This document shows positions 52,524-60,073 of a stretch of DNA of 64,000 nucleotides, piece by piece; the stretch's first letter is position 1, and the number at the start of each line of letters is the position of its first letter. The stretch is from the NCBI GenBank assembly GCA_016286365.1, contig JAEESN010000006.1:1-64000 (forward strand), given 5' to 3'. The notes beneath the pieces are model-generated. The model saw only the letters and a program-made list of their open reading frames with translations. It did no database searches and was not told the DNA's origin. Position numbers and translations under genes: made by a program. The stretch comes from Treponema sp. (GTDB lineage Bacteria > Spirochaetota > Spirochaetia > Treponematales > Treponemataceae).

Positions 52524-53198
52524 TTAGAAGAATTTAAATTCAAGTCCGATTCCGGCATAGAATGAGTTACGCTGGAACTCGATTGTTGGATAGTCGATTC
52601 CACCAATTGGTGTACCAGTATCATAAGTTGCTGTCTTCTTCTGGAAGTCGATAATCCATCTTGCATCAAGAACAAGACCAATGTGGTTTGTAAGATAGAA
52701 CTTAAAGTCAGCTCCACAAACAAATCCCATCTTGAACACATTGTCTTTTACAAGTGACTTTGTCTGTTCATAAACTTCACTAAGGTTTCCTGCATTAAGG
52801 TCGAAAGCAAAGTTTACACCGGCACCAAATCCTACTGTGAATTTCCAGAGGTCAAGGTTGAGCCATGCCATTACAGGTACATCCAAAAGCCATGTATCGT
52901 AATCATAAGTTGTGTAATCTGGATTCATAGAAGCGTTATTGAACTGAATCTTACTCTTTGTAAGGTTTAATTCAGCCTGTACACCAAGTCCGCCGAGTAA
53001 TGCGAAGTTAGCATATGCTCCAAATCCGAATTCAAATGGAGTTTCCATTGTAGTGTCAGCAATTTGTGACCATGTAGAATCCATGTCAGTAGACAGGTTG
53101 CGTCCGAAGTTTCCTCTTGCACCAACTTCAAAATCGAGTGCGAAAGTTGCGCTTACCATACAAACTGTCATTACAATTGCAGCAATAATCTTTTTCAT
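52524..53198 (-). CDS. Small outer membrane beta-barrel protein
   Basis: A 224-residue exported protein (signal peptide cleaved near SATFA-LDF) of the OmpA/outer membrane beta-barrel size class. Alternating strands end YAGIGLEFKFF, with terminal Phe. I start at the ATG at 53198, preceded by AAAGGAG; codons further upstream lack a ribosome site. A possible promoter with AAGACA-N17-TATAAT lies about 60-90 bases upstream. Function unknown; porin-like or structural. Confidence 0.8.
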   Translation of the reverse strand: MKKIIAAIVMTVCMVSATFALDFEVGARGNFGRNLSTDMDSTWSQIADTTMETPFEFGFGAYANFALLGGLGVQAELNLTKSKIQFNNASMNPDYTTYDYDTWLLDVPVMAWLNLDLWKFTVGFGAGVNFAFDLNAGNLSEVYEQTKSLVKDNVFKMGFVCGADFKFYLTNHIGLVLDARWIIDFQKKTATYDTGTPIGGIDYPTIEFQRNSFYAGIGLEFKFF

Positions 53199-53329
53199 GA
53201 TAATTTTCTCCTTTAATAAGAAAAATTTATACATACAACAACGTTGCATAAAATGTATATGTAATTATAAACTTTTTTTACTGGAATGTCTTAAAAAATA
53301 TCATAAGATATTTCTTATTATTGCTAACC

Positions 53330-53935
53330 TTAATTATTTACTACTTTTTTGATGGCGTCAAGCAATTCCGAATACTCAGTAAAAGCCGGGTATTCGGGGT
53401 AATCCTTTATAATCTGAGGAGTTGAGCGGAACAAAAATCCGGCTTTAGAAGCCTTAATCATGCCAAGGTCGTTAAAGCTGTCGCCTGATGCAATTGTCTC
53501 AAATCCGCATGACTGAAGTGCTTTTACGGTAGTTAATTTACTGTTTTCGCACCTCATTTTATAACCTGTGATTTCTCCGTCCGGTGAAACAATCAGTTCG
53601 TTACAGAAAATTGCAGGATAGCCGAGCTTTGCCATAAGAGGAGATGCAAACTGGCTGAAGGTGTCGCTCAAGATGATTACCTGACCAAAAGCCCTTAATT
53701 CATCTAAGAATTCTTTTGCGCCCGGAAGAGGATCTATCTTTTTAATTGTATCCTGGATTTCTTTAAGACCAAGCTTATGCTCTTTTAAAATATTGATGCG
53801 GTATTTCATCAATTTATCATAATCCGGTTCATCGCGTGTTGTGCGTCTTAATTCCGGAATACCAACTGTATCTGCGAATGCAATCCAGATTTCTGGTACA
53901 AGTACGCCTTCTAAATCTAAACAAGTAATATACAT
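53330..53935 (-). CDS. thrH: ThrH-like phosphoserine phosphatase/homoserine kinase
   Basis: A 201-residue HAD hydrolase of the ThrH type: CLDLEGVLVPEIWIAFA (nucleophile Asp), LSDTFSQFASPLM, and SGDSFNDLGMI. ThrH enzymes dephosphorylate phosphoserine and can transfer phosphate to homoserine. I start at the ATG at 53935, which aligns with the family start; TTGACA-N17-TATTTT ends seven bases upstream, so the mRNA may be leaderless. Divergent from the deacetylase gene. Confidence 0.88.
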   Translation of the reverse strand: MYITCLDLEGVLVPEIWIAFADTVGIPELRRTTRDEPDYDKLMKYRINILKEHKLGLKEIQDTIKKIDPLPGAKEFLDELRAFGQVIILSDTFSQFASPLMAKLGYPAIFCNELIVSPDGEITGYKMRCENSKLTTVKALQSCGFETIASGDSFNDLGMIKASKAGFLFRSTPQIIKDYPEYPAFTEYSELLDAIKKVVNN

Positions 53936-53942
53936 AATCAAT

Positions 53943-53971
53943 AAAATAGTACATTTCTTGAAAACTGTCAA
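53943..53971 (-). promoter_or_regulatory. thrH promoter, leaderless spacing
   Basis: TTGACA (53966-53971), 17 nt, TATTTT (53943-53948) on the minus strand. Confidence 0.55.
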
Positions 53972-53986
53972 AGAAAACAATAAAAT
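53958..53986 (+). promoter_or_regulatory. Promoter of the deacetylase gene
   Basis: TTGAAA (53958-53963), 17 nt, TAAAAT (53981-53986), overlapping the thrH promoter on the other strand. The ATG at 53996 is nine bases later; AAGG in between leaves a very short leader at most. Confidence 0.45.
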
Positions 53987-53995
53987 AAGGATGTT

Positions 53996-55081
53996 ATGGC
54001 AAGAAAAAGAAAAGTCAATATTTCAAAGGGAAAGGCGTTTTTCCTCGTGCTTGTGATTACGGCATTCTGCGGAGCCCTCCTTTATTTTATGAATAAACCT
54101 TCAGGCGAAAAAACAAAAACAAAGGATAATCTTCCTTCGATTGCACAAAGGTTCGAAGACGAAAATCCCGCTGCTTCACAAAACCCTTCTGTAAAACCGG
54201 ATAAACCTTCTTCGGTAAAGCCTTCCAGAACAGAAAAACCATCAGACTCTTCGGGGGTAAGCAGAACATCATCAGACTCTTCATCATCACAAAATACAAA
54301 ACCACAGGAAAACACTGTTACAAATCCTGCAAACACAACACAAAATACACCCGCTCCTGCAACACAAAATACAACCACATCAAATTTCAATTTCCCGAAA
54401 GCACAGAATAAGGCACAGCTCATCTTTGTTTTTGACGACGGCGGACAAAACCTTAATCAGCTACAGAAATTCTTAGAGCTTCCTTTCCCTATTACAGTTG
54501 CAGTTTTACCGGGGCTTTCACACTCAAAGGAAAGTGCACAGAAAATCCGTAAATCAGGAAACGAAGTAATGCTCCATCAGCCGATGCAGGCAGTTTCTAA
54601 AACAAATCTGGGGCCCGGAGCAATCACATCGGATATGACAGATGATCAGATTCTTTCGACCCTTTTTACAAATATTACAGAGATTGGTCCTGTTGCCGGA
54701 ATCAATAATCACGAAGGTTCTTTAATCACAGCTGACGAAAACAAGATGGCTTTAATCCTTAAATTTACTTCCGAAAACGAACTTTTCTTTTTAGACTCAC
54801 GCACTAACGTCGAGACAAAGGTTCCGTACGTAGCACAGGAAATGGGATTTTCTTATTACGAGCGAAACATCTTTTTGGACAATGTAAAGACAAAGGAAAA
54901 TGCCCTGGCTGAACTTAAAAAAGGCCTTGCTCTTGCCAATAAAAATGGAACAGTTATAATGATAGGACATATCTGGAGTGCCGATTTTCTTCCCGCTTTT
55001 CTTAAAGAAGTTTATCCCGAACTCAAAAAACAGGGATACCGATTCAGCGTGGTAAGTAAATCTGATGCATTAAAGTATTGA
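53996..55081 (+). CDS. Divergent polysaccharide deacetylase
   Basis: A 361-residue membrane-anchored protein. One TM segment (about 13-30), a low-complexity Ser/Thr/Asn/Pro linker (about 35-130), then a divergent polysaccharide deacetylase (YibQ/DUF610-like) domain: FVFDDGGQNLNQL, PFPITVAVLPGLSHS, EVMLHQPMQ, GINNHEGSL and FFLDSRTNV. The DD and the NNHEGS motif are the metal-site candidates. It likely acts on a cell-wall or surface glycan. tsaD follows after 15 bases, with a GAGGTAAA ribosome site. Confidence 0.85.
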   Translation: MARKRKVNISKGKAFFLVLVITAFCGALLYFMNKPSGEKTKTKDNLPSIAQRFEDENPAASQNPSVKPDKPSSVKPSRTEKPSDSSGVSRTSSDSSSSQNTKPQENTVTNPANTTQNTPAPATQNTTTSNFNFPKAQNKAQLIFVFDDGGQNLNQLQKFLELPFPITVAVLPGLSHSKESAQKIRKSGNEVMLHQPMQAVSKTNLGPGAITSDMTDDQILSTLFTNITEIGPVAGINNHEGSLITADENKMALILKFTSENELFFLDSRTNVETKVPYVAQEMGFSYYERNIFLDNVKTKENALAELKKGLALANKNGTVIMIGHIWSADFLPAFLKEVYPELKKQGYRFSVVSKSDALKY

Positions 55082-55096
55082 TTTTGAGGTAAACGA

Positions 55097-56125
55097 ATGA
55101 AGGTTTTAGGAATAGAATCCAGCTGCGACGAAACTGCCTGCGCAATAGTTGAAGACGGAAAAAAGATTTTAAGCAATGTTGTTGCAACTCAGATTCCTTT
55201 TCATAAGGTTTACAAGGGTGTTGTTCCCGAAATTGCAAGCCGTAAACATGCAGAATGGATTTTACCGGTAGTAAGACAGGCACTCAAAGAAGCTGATTTA
55301 AAAATGGATGATATAGACGCCATTGCTGCCACAAACAGACCGGGACTCATGGGCTCCCTTTTAGTTGGATTTACCTTTGGAAAAACTCTTGCATGGGCTA
55401 CCGGAAAACCTTTTATCGCAATAAATCACATGCTGGGGCACCTCTATGCAGCACACCTCGAAAACGATATTCCTTATCCATATATGGGACTTTTAGTTTC
55501 GGGCGGACACAGCATCATCTGTAAGGTTTCTGATTTTGACCAGCTTGAAATTCTTGGAACAACAGTTGATGATTCAGTTGGCGAAGCTTTTGATAAGGTT
55601 GCAAAATTCTACGGACTTGGATACCCGGGCGGTGTAATAATCGATAAGCTTGCAAAGGAAGGAGATGCAAAAGCAGCAGCCTTCCCTATCCCAAAGCTCG
55701 ACGAAAAAGAACACCGCTACGACGTTTCTTTTTCAGGTTTAAAAACTGCAGTAATCCACCAGTGCGACACTTTCTGGAAAGAAGGATACGAACATTCAAA
55801 AGAAAACATGTGTGCGGCATTCCAGGAAGCTGCTGTAGGCTCTCTTGTAAAAAAACTCTTACTCGCATGCGACGACACAGGCTTAAAAACAGTTGTAGCG
55901 GGTGGCGGTGTTGCGGCAAACTCAAGATTAAGACAGATGCTTTCCGAAAGAAAAGATTTAAACTGCATCTTCCCTCCTTTAAAACTCTGCGGAGACAACG
56001 GGGCAATGATTGCGGGCGTAGCATATCACTTTTTAAAACGCGGCGACAGAGACGGCTGGAACACGGTAACATGTGCCAGAATCCCTCAGTTTAAAAGGGG
56101 CCTTGCACAGGTACAGAAAAAATAA
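55097..56125 (+). CDS. tsaD: tRNA t6A37 threonylcarbamoyltransferase
   Basis: A 342-residue enzyme that transfers the threonylcarbamoyl group to A37 of ANN-decoding tRNAs. GIESSCDETACAIV, the metal-binding HMLGHLYAAHLE (two His), LVSGGHS, and the late VAGGGVAANSRLR motif are intact. Its last codon overlaps the start of the ABC ATPase (TAATG), so translation is coupled. Confidence 0.96.
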   Translation: MKVLGIESSCDETACAIVEDGKKILSNVVATQIPFHKVYKGVVPEIASRKHAEWILPVVRQALKEADLKMDDIDAIAATNRPGLMGSLLVGFTFGKTLAWATGKPFIAINHMLGHLYAAHLENDIPYPYMGLLVSGGHSIICKVSDFDQLEILGTTVDDSVGEAFDKVAKFYGLGYPGGVIIDKLAKEGDAKAAAFPIPKLDEKEHRYDVSFSGLKTAVIHQCDTFWKEGYEHSKENMCAAFQEAAVGSLVKKLLLACDDTGLKTVVAGGGVAANSRLRQMLSERKDLNCIFPPLKLCGDNGAMIAGVAYHFLKRGDRDGWNTVTCARIPQFKRGLAQVQKK

Positions 56126-56757
56126 TGTTTTTTGAAGCAAAAAATATCCATAAAACATGGGATTCGGTAACAGTTGATTTTTCTCTTGAATGCGAAAAAA
56201 ATACAATGACCTGTCTTTTAGGTCCGAGCGGAAGCGGAAAATCAACAATTTTAAACATAATCGCCGGGCTCGAAGAAAACGACAAAGACTTTCAGGATCA
56301 ATTAAAAATCACACTGGACGGAAACGACATAACAAAGCTTCCTCCCGCAAAAAGACAGATTGGTTTCGTGTTCCAAAGCGGAGCGCTTTTTAATCACCTT
56401 AATGTTGTGGACAATGTTGCTTACGGTCTTATTACAGCAGGAATGAAAAAAAAGGATGCAAGAATAAAAGCATCTGAATATCTTAATAAATTTGACCTTG
56501 GTGGTTTTGACAAACGCATGCCGCAGACACTTTCGGGTGGAGAAAAACAGAGAGTTGCGCTTGCAAGAACACTGATTATTAATCCAAAACTGATTTTACT
56601 TGATGAACCGCTTTCTGCCTTGGATGCAGATTTAAGAAAAAAGATGGCAACACAGCTTAAAAACTGGCAGAAGGAATTTGGTTTTACGGCTATTATGGTA
56701 ACTCATGACTTAGTCGAAGCTGAAGCCGTTGGTGATGTAATTATAAAACTGAATTGA
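56125..56757 (+). CDS. ABC ATPase, ThiQ-like
   Basis: A 210-residue ATP-binding subunit: Walker A GPSGSGKST, Q-loop FQSGALFNHL, signature LSGGEKQR, Walker B LILLDEPLSALD, H-loop VTHD. The small size and the ITKLPPAKRQIGFVFQ region resemble ThiQ/PotA/FbpC-class importers. The thiBP operon nearby lacks an ATPase, so this is its best candidate; it overlaps tsaD by one base. The 3' end runs 48 bases into the convergent SLT-like gene. It lacks the extra C-terminal domain of PotA-type ATPases. Confidence 0.8.
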   Translation: MFFEAKNIHKTWDSVTVDFSLECEKNTMTCLLGPSGSGKSTILNIIAGLEENDKDFQDQLKITLDGNDITKLPPAKRQIGFVFQSGALFNHLNVVDNVAYGLITAGMKKKDARIKASEYLNKFDLGGFDKRMPQTLSGGEKQRVALARTLIINPKLILLDEPLSALDADLRKKMATQLKNWQKEFGFTAIMVTHDLVEAEAVGDVIIKLN

Positions 56758-57648
56758 AAGCGCTGAATAATTCCACATAGAACCCTTTGCGTTTGTTCCG
56801 TTAGGAAAGGCCTTTACCTTTGCAATCTGCTCTAAATCATCTATTGAATAAGAAAGCCCTGCGTTGTAAGCGGTAGAAAGAATCTTAAGCTGAAACTCCG
56901 GCTCCTTTTCCGAAAGATTATATCTTTTTACAGCATAATCGATGAATGCACTCAAATACTGAATCTGATAGTCTATTGTCTTAAGCCTTTTGATTCTGTC
57001 GCGCCTCTGGTCAAAGGTAAAATCTTTTCCTTCCTGATTGAGCATTCCGTAACGTTCTTCTAAATCGGGGTAATTTTTTACACAGCGTTCAATGTGGCTT
57101 GCAAAATTGGGCTTCATCTGCATGTAACCTATGGAACAGATAAGGCTGTCTGAACCGCAGGAATACATTACAGAAGTAACACGGGTTTCTATTTCGTCAC
57201 GGAAAGCAGAATAACGCATCATCTCGGGGAAAACTATAGAAAGCATAAAAACTGCCTTGATATCTTTTTCATCTTCTTCGAGTAAGACTGCTTTTTTATC
57301 TTTAGCTCTAAGCTGCTTTTTCCGTTCGGCAATGATTTTATTAAGCGAGCACACAGGATAGCATTCTGATTTTTTTAGAAGCATTTTTGTCTGATTATAA
57401 TAATCCATGGCAGACACAAAATCTGAATTATGCATGGTTGCAAAATCTTTTAAAGTTAAATCTCTTTCTGATTCTGTTTCACCGCCTTCTAAAAGAAAAT
57501 CATCTTCCGCTTCCAAAGGTAAATCATCAGCATTTACTTCCCCGGATTCTTCCCCAAGCCCCTCAGCTTTATCTTTCTTCCCAAGCGGAAAGCTTAAAAC
57601 AAAAGAGAAAATACAGATTATAAAACAGAGGGCTTTTTTTAAGCGCAT
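56710..57648 (-). CDS. Exported SLT-like lytic transglycosylase (putative)
   Basis: A 312-residue protein with a hydrophobic N-terminal export segment (ALCFIICIFSFVLSFPLG). Residues 135-312 resemble a lytic transglycosylase fold: SVMYSCGSDSLICSIGYMQMKPNF and a late STAYNAGLSY motif. The exact catalytic Glu is not certain; EM in VFPEMMRYS is one candidate. The last 16 codons overlap the 3' end of the convergent ABC ATPase gene by 48 bases. It is probably a periplasmic peptidoglycan enzyme. Confidence 0.65.
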   Translation of the reverse strand: MRLKKALCFIICIFSFVLSFPLGKKDKAEGLGEESGEVNADDLPLEAEDDFLLEGGETESERDLTLKDFATMHNSDFVSAMDYYNQTKMLLKKSECYPVCSLNKIIAERKKQLRAKDKKAVLLEEDEKDIKAVFMLSIVFPEMMRYSAFRDEIETRVTSVMYSCGSDSLICSIGYMQMKPNFASHIERCVKNYPDLEERYGMLNQEGKDFTFDQRRDRIKRLKTIDYQIQYLSAFIDYAVKRYNLSEKEPEFQLKILSTAYNAGLSYSIDDLEQIAKVKAFPNGTNAKGSMWNYSALSIQFYNYITNGFSFD

Positions 57649-57690
57649 GGCAATTTAATTCCGGATGATTAATCAGTTTTGAGTAAGATC

Positions 57691-58572
57691 CTAATAAATC
57701 ATAGTTCCGATACCGCGGTCGGAGAACATTTCGATTAAGAGGGAATGTGGTACTCTGCCGTCGATAATATGAGTGCGTGGGACACCGCCTGTAAGAGCGA
57801 TTTCGCAGCAGTCAATTTTTGGAATCATACCGCCCGAGATTATTCCGGTTGCTTTTAATGAGCCGATTGCAGTGCGTTCAATGCGTTTAATCAAAGTAGA
57901 AGGATCATCTATGTTTCTGAGGATTCCTGCAACGTTTGTAAGCTGAACGAATTTTTCTGCCTTTAATGCAACGGCTATTTTTGCAGCAGCAGTATCGGCA
58001 TTAATATTATAACGGGCATCATCACCCTGTTCTCCAAGAGCAACAGTAGAAACTACAGGAATAAAGCCTTCGTCCAAAAGCGATGTAAGAATTTCAGGAT
58101 GTACCTCTGTTACTTCTCCTACAAAACCAAGGTCCTTTTCTGTTTTCTTGGCGCGGATTAAACCAGAGTCTACACCCGAAAGTCCAACAGCTCTTCCGCC
58201 CTTCTGCAAAAGAATACCAACAATGTCCTTATTCAATTTACCGGTTAAAACCATCTGAACAATTTCCATTGTTTCGCCGTCTGTGTAGCGAAGTCCGTCT
58301 ACAAATTTACTTTCCTTTCCAACCTTGTCGAGCATCTTATTGATTTCCGGGCCACCACCGTGCACCAGAACAACCTTAATACCGATTGTGTTCAAAAGAA
58401 CAATGTCTTCCATTACGGCCTGTTTTAATTCTTCGTTGAGCATGGCATTTCCACCGTACTTAACAACAACAATTTTACCAACCCATTTTTTAAAATAAGG
58501 AAGCGCTTCTACAAGTACGTTTGACCAGGCTTCTGTAGGAAGATTTTCTTTTGTATCCTTTGTATTTTCCAT
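57691..58572 (-). CDS. argB: Acetylglutamate kinase
   Basis: A 293-residue amino acid kinase for arginine synthesis: VVKYGGNAMLN, VLVHGGGPEINKML, GLSGVDSGLIRA and ISGGMIPKI. It has no C-terminal extension. It lies 50 bases downstream of argJ with GGAG before the ATG, so both share one operon. Confidence 0.95.
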   Translation of the reverse strand: MENTKDTKENLPTEAWSNVLVEALPYFKKWVGKIVVVKYGGNAMLNEELKQAVMEDIVLLNTIGIKVVLVHGGGPEINKMLDKVGKESKFVDGLRYTDGETMEIVQMVLTGKLNKDIVGILLQKGGRAVGLSGVDSGLIRAKKTEKDLGFVGEVTEVHPEILTSLLDEGFIPVVSTVALGEQGDDARYNINADTAAAKIAVALKAEKFVQLTNVAGILRNIDDPSTLIKRIERTAIGSLKATGIISGGMIPKIDCCEIALTGGVPRTHIIDGRVPHSLLIEMFSDRGIGTMIY

Positions 58573-58622
58573 ATATAACTCCGTTAGTAATCTTCTGTCT
58601 GATTATTGATCGCAGAACTTTG

Positions 58623-59900
58623 CTAGGTTCTGTAATCCCCGTTGATTTTTACATAATCATATGTCAAATCACATCCCCAGGCAGTTCCGCTTGATTTTCC
58701 ATCCTTACATTCAATTAAGATTTCTATTGCAGATTCACTCAAAATCTTTTTAGCCTTATCTTCGTCGATTGTAACAGGAACGCCGTTATCGTAAACCTGA
58801 ATGCTCTGTTCTCCGTGTACAGTTGAATCCTTGGTTGGATCAAAGTAGCGGTCAAAGCCTTTTTTAGAAGTAAACCAGATGCTTGTTGTATCAGGATTAA
58901 ATTCAATTCCAGAATAACCCATGGCACACAAGAAGCGTCCAAAGTTAGCATCGGCACCAAAAATAGCGGCCTTAGATAAAGAAGAACAGATGATTGCTTT
59001 TGCAAGTCCGCGTGCAGCTTCTACAGATTTAGCACCGTTTACATTACATTCAATCAAACGTGTAGCGCCTTCGCCGTCTGCAGCAATCTTCATAGCCATA
59101 ATTCTGTTCATTTTATTCAATGCTTCGAGGAAGATGTCGTAATCCTTTCCGGCCTTTTTGATTTCCTTGTTTTTTGCAAGACCATTTGCCATGATTGTTA
59201 ATGTGTCGTTTGTAGAAGTATCGCCGTCTACAGAAACACAGTTGTATGTTCCGGCAATTGATTCATGCAAAGCCTTAGAAAGCATTTTTGAAGAGATTGC
59301 ACAGTCTGTTGTGATAAAGCTGAGCATAGTTCCCATGTTGATATGAATCATTCCAGAGCCCTTACACATAGTTCCCATGCGGCAGATTTTTCCGTCGATT
59401 TCAAATTCAACGGCGCATTCTTTGTAGTGAGTATCTGTAGTCATGATTGCAACACGTGCTTCTTCGTGACCTTTTTTTGAAAGTCCGTTTTTGAGGGCAT
59501 CAATATTATTTTCAACCTTTGTTACATCAAACTGAGCTCCGATTACACCGGTTGAATAAACCATAACATCTTCTGTTTTAATTCCAAGTGCTTTAGATGC
59601 AGCCTTAGCCATTCTTAAAGCATTTTCTGCACCCTGAGGACCTGTACATGTATTTGCATTACCGCTGATTTCAATTGCAGCCTGAGCCTTTCCGTTCTTA
59701 AGAAAGCTTTGAGTAAGTTTTACACTTTCTGATTTTACCCTGTTCTGAGTAAAAACACCTGCAGCAGTACAAGGCACTTCTGAATAAACAAGAGCCAGGT
59801 CGTTGATTTTTCGGCTTTCCTTAATTCCGACCCTCATTCCATTTGCAGTAAAACCCTGTGGAGCACAAACCCCGCCTTCAATAAATTTAATCTCACTCAT
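58623..59900 (-). CDS. argJ: Bifunctional glutamate N-acetyltransferase/ornithine acetyltransferase
   Basis: A 425-residue enzyme that recycles the acetyl group in arginine synthesis. NANTCTGPQG and the self-cleavage region KGSGMIHINMGTML, with Thr before ML as the expected N-terminal nucleophile, are present (Gly replaces the usual Ala before Thr). ANFGRFLCAMG closes the family pattern. I start at the ATG at 59900; an upstream TTG overlaps the ribosome site AGGAGG. The promoter and a possible ArgR operator lie just upstream. Confidence 0.95.
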   Translation of the reverse strand: MSEIKFIEGGVCAPQGFTANGMRVGIKESRKINDLALVYSEVPCTAAGVFTQNRVKSESVKLTQSFLKNGKAQAAIEISGNANTCTGPQGAENALRMAKAASKALGIKTEDVMVYSTGVIGAQFDVTKVENNIDALKNGLSKKGHEEARVAIMTTDTHYKECAVEFEIDGKICRMGTMCKGSGMIHINMGTMLSFITTDCAISSKMLSKALHESIAGTYNCVSVDGDTSTNDTLTIMANGLAKNKEIKKAGKDYDIFLEALNKMNRIMAMKIAADGEGATRLIECNVNGAKSVEAARGLAKAIICSSLSKAAIFGADANFGRFLCAMGYSGIEFNPDTTSIWFTSKKGFDRYFDPTKDSTVHGEQSIQVYDNGVPVTIDEDKAKKILSESAIEILIECKDGKSSGTAWGCDLTYDYVKINGDYRT

Positions 59901-59943
59901 AAAAACTCCCAAGCCTCCTTTGTTGTATATATATGCAATTATT

Positions 59944-59959
59944 ATGAATATTTATGCAT
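59944..59959. promoter_or_regulatory. Possible ArgR operator
   Basis: ATGAATATTTATGCAT resembles the ARG box palindrome (TGAAT-N4-ATTCA) with one mismatch. It lies one base downstream of the argJ -10, where repressor binding would block transcription. Regulation by arginine is inferred. Confidence 0.5.
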
Positions 59960-59988
59960 ATTATACTCAAAGCCGAGACGGATTACAA
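59960..59988 (-). promoter_or_regulatory. argJB promoter
   Basis: TTGTAA (59983-59988), 17 nt, TATAAT (59960-59965) on the minus strand. Confidence 0.75.
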
Positions 59989-60008
59989 GAGAAAGTATAC
60001 CTCAAAAT

Positions 60009-60045
60009 AAAAAAAACACATCACCCGAAAATGGATGATGTGTTT
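60009..60045 (-). terminator. Terminator of the large surface protein gene
   Basis: AAACACATCA (60014-60023) pairs with TGATGTGTTT (60036-60045), followed on the minus strand by a T run. It lies between this gene and argJ. Confidence 0.85.
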
Positions 60046-60073
60046 GGTTATTCTGATTATTTACCGCAAGGCT

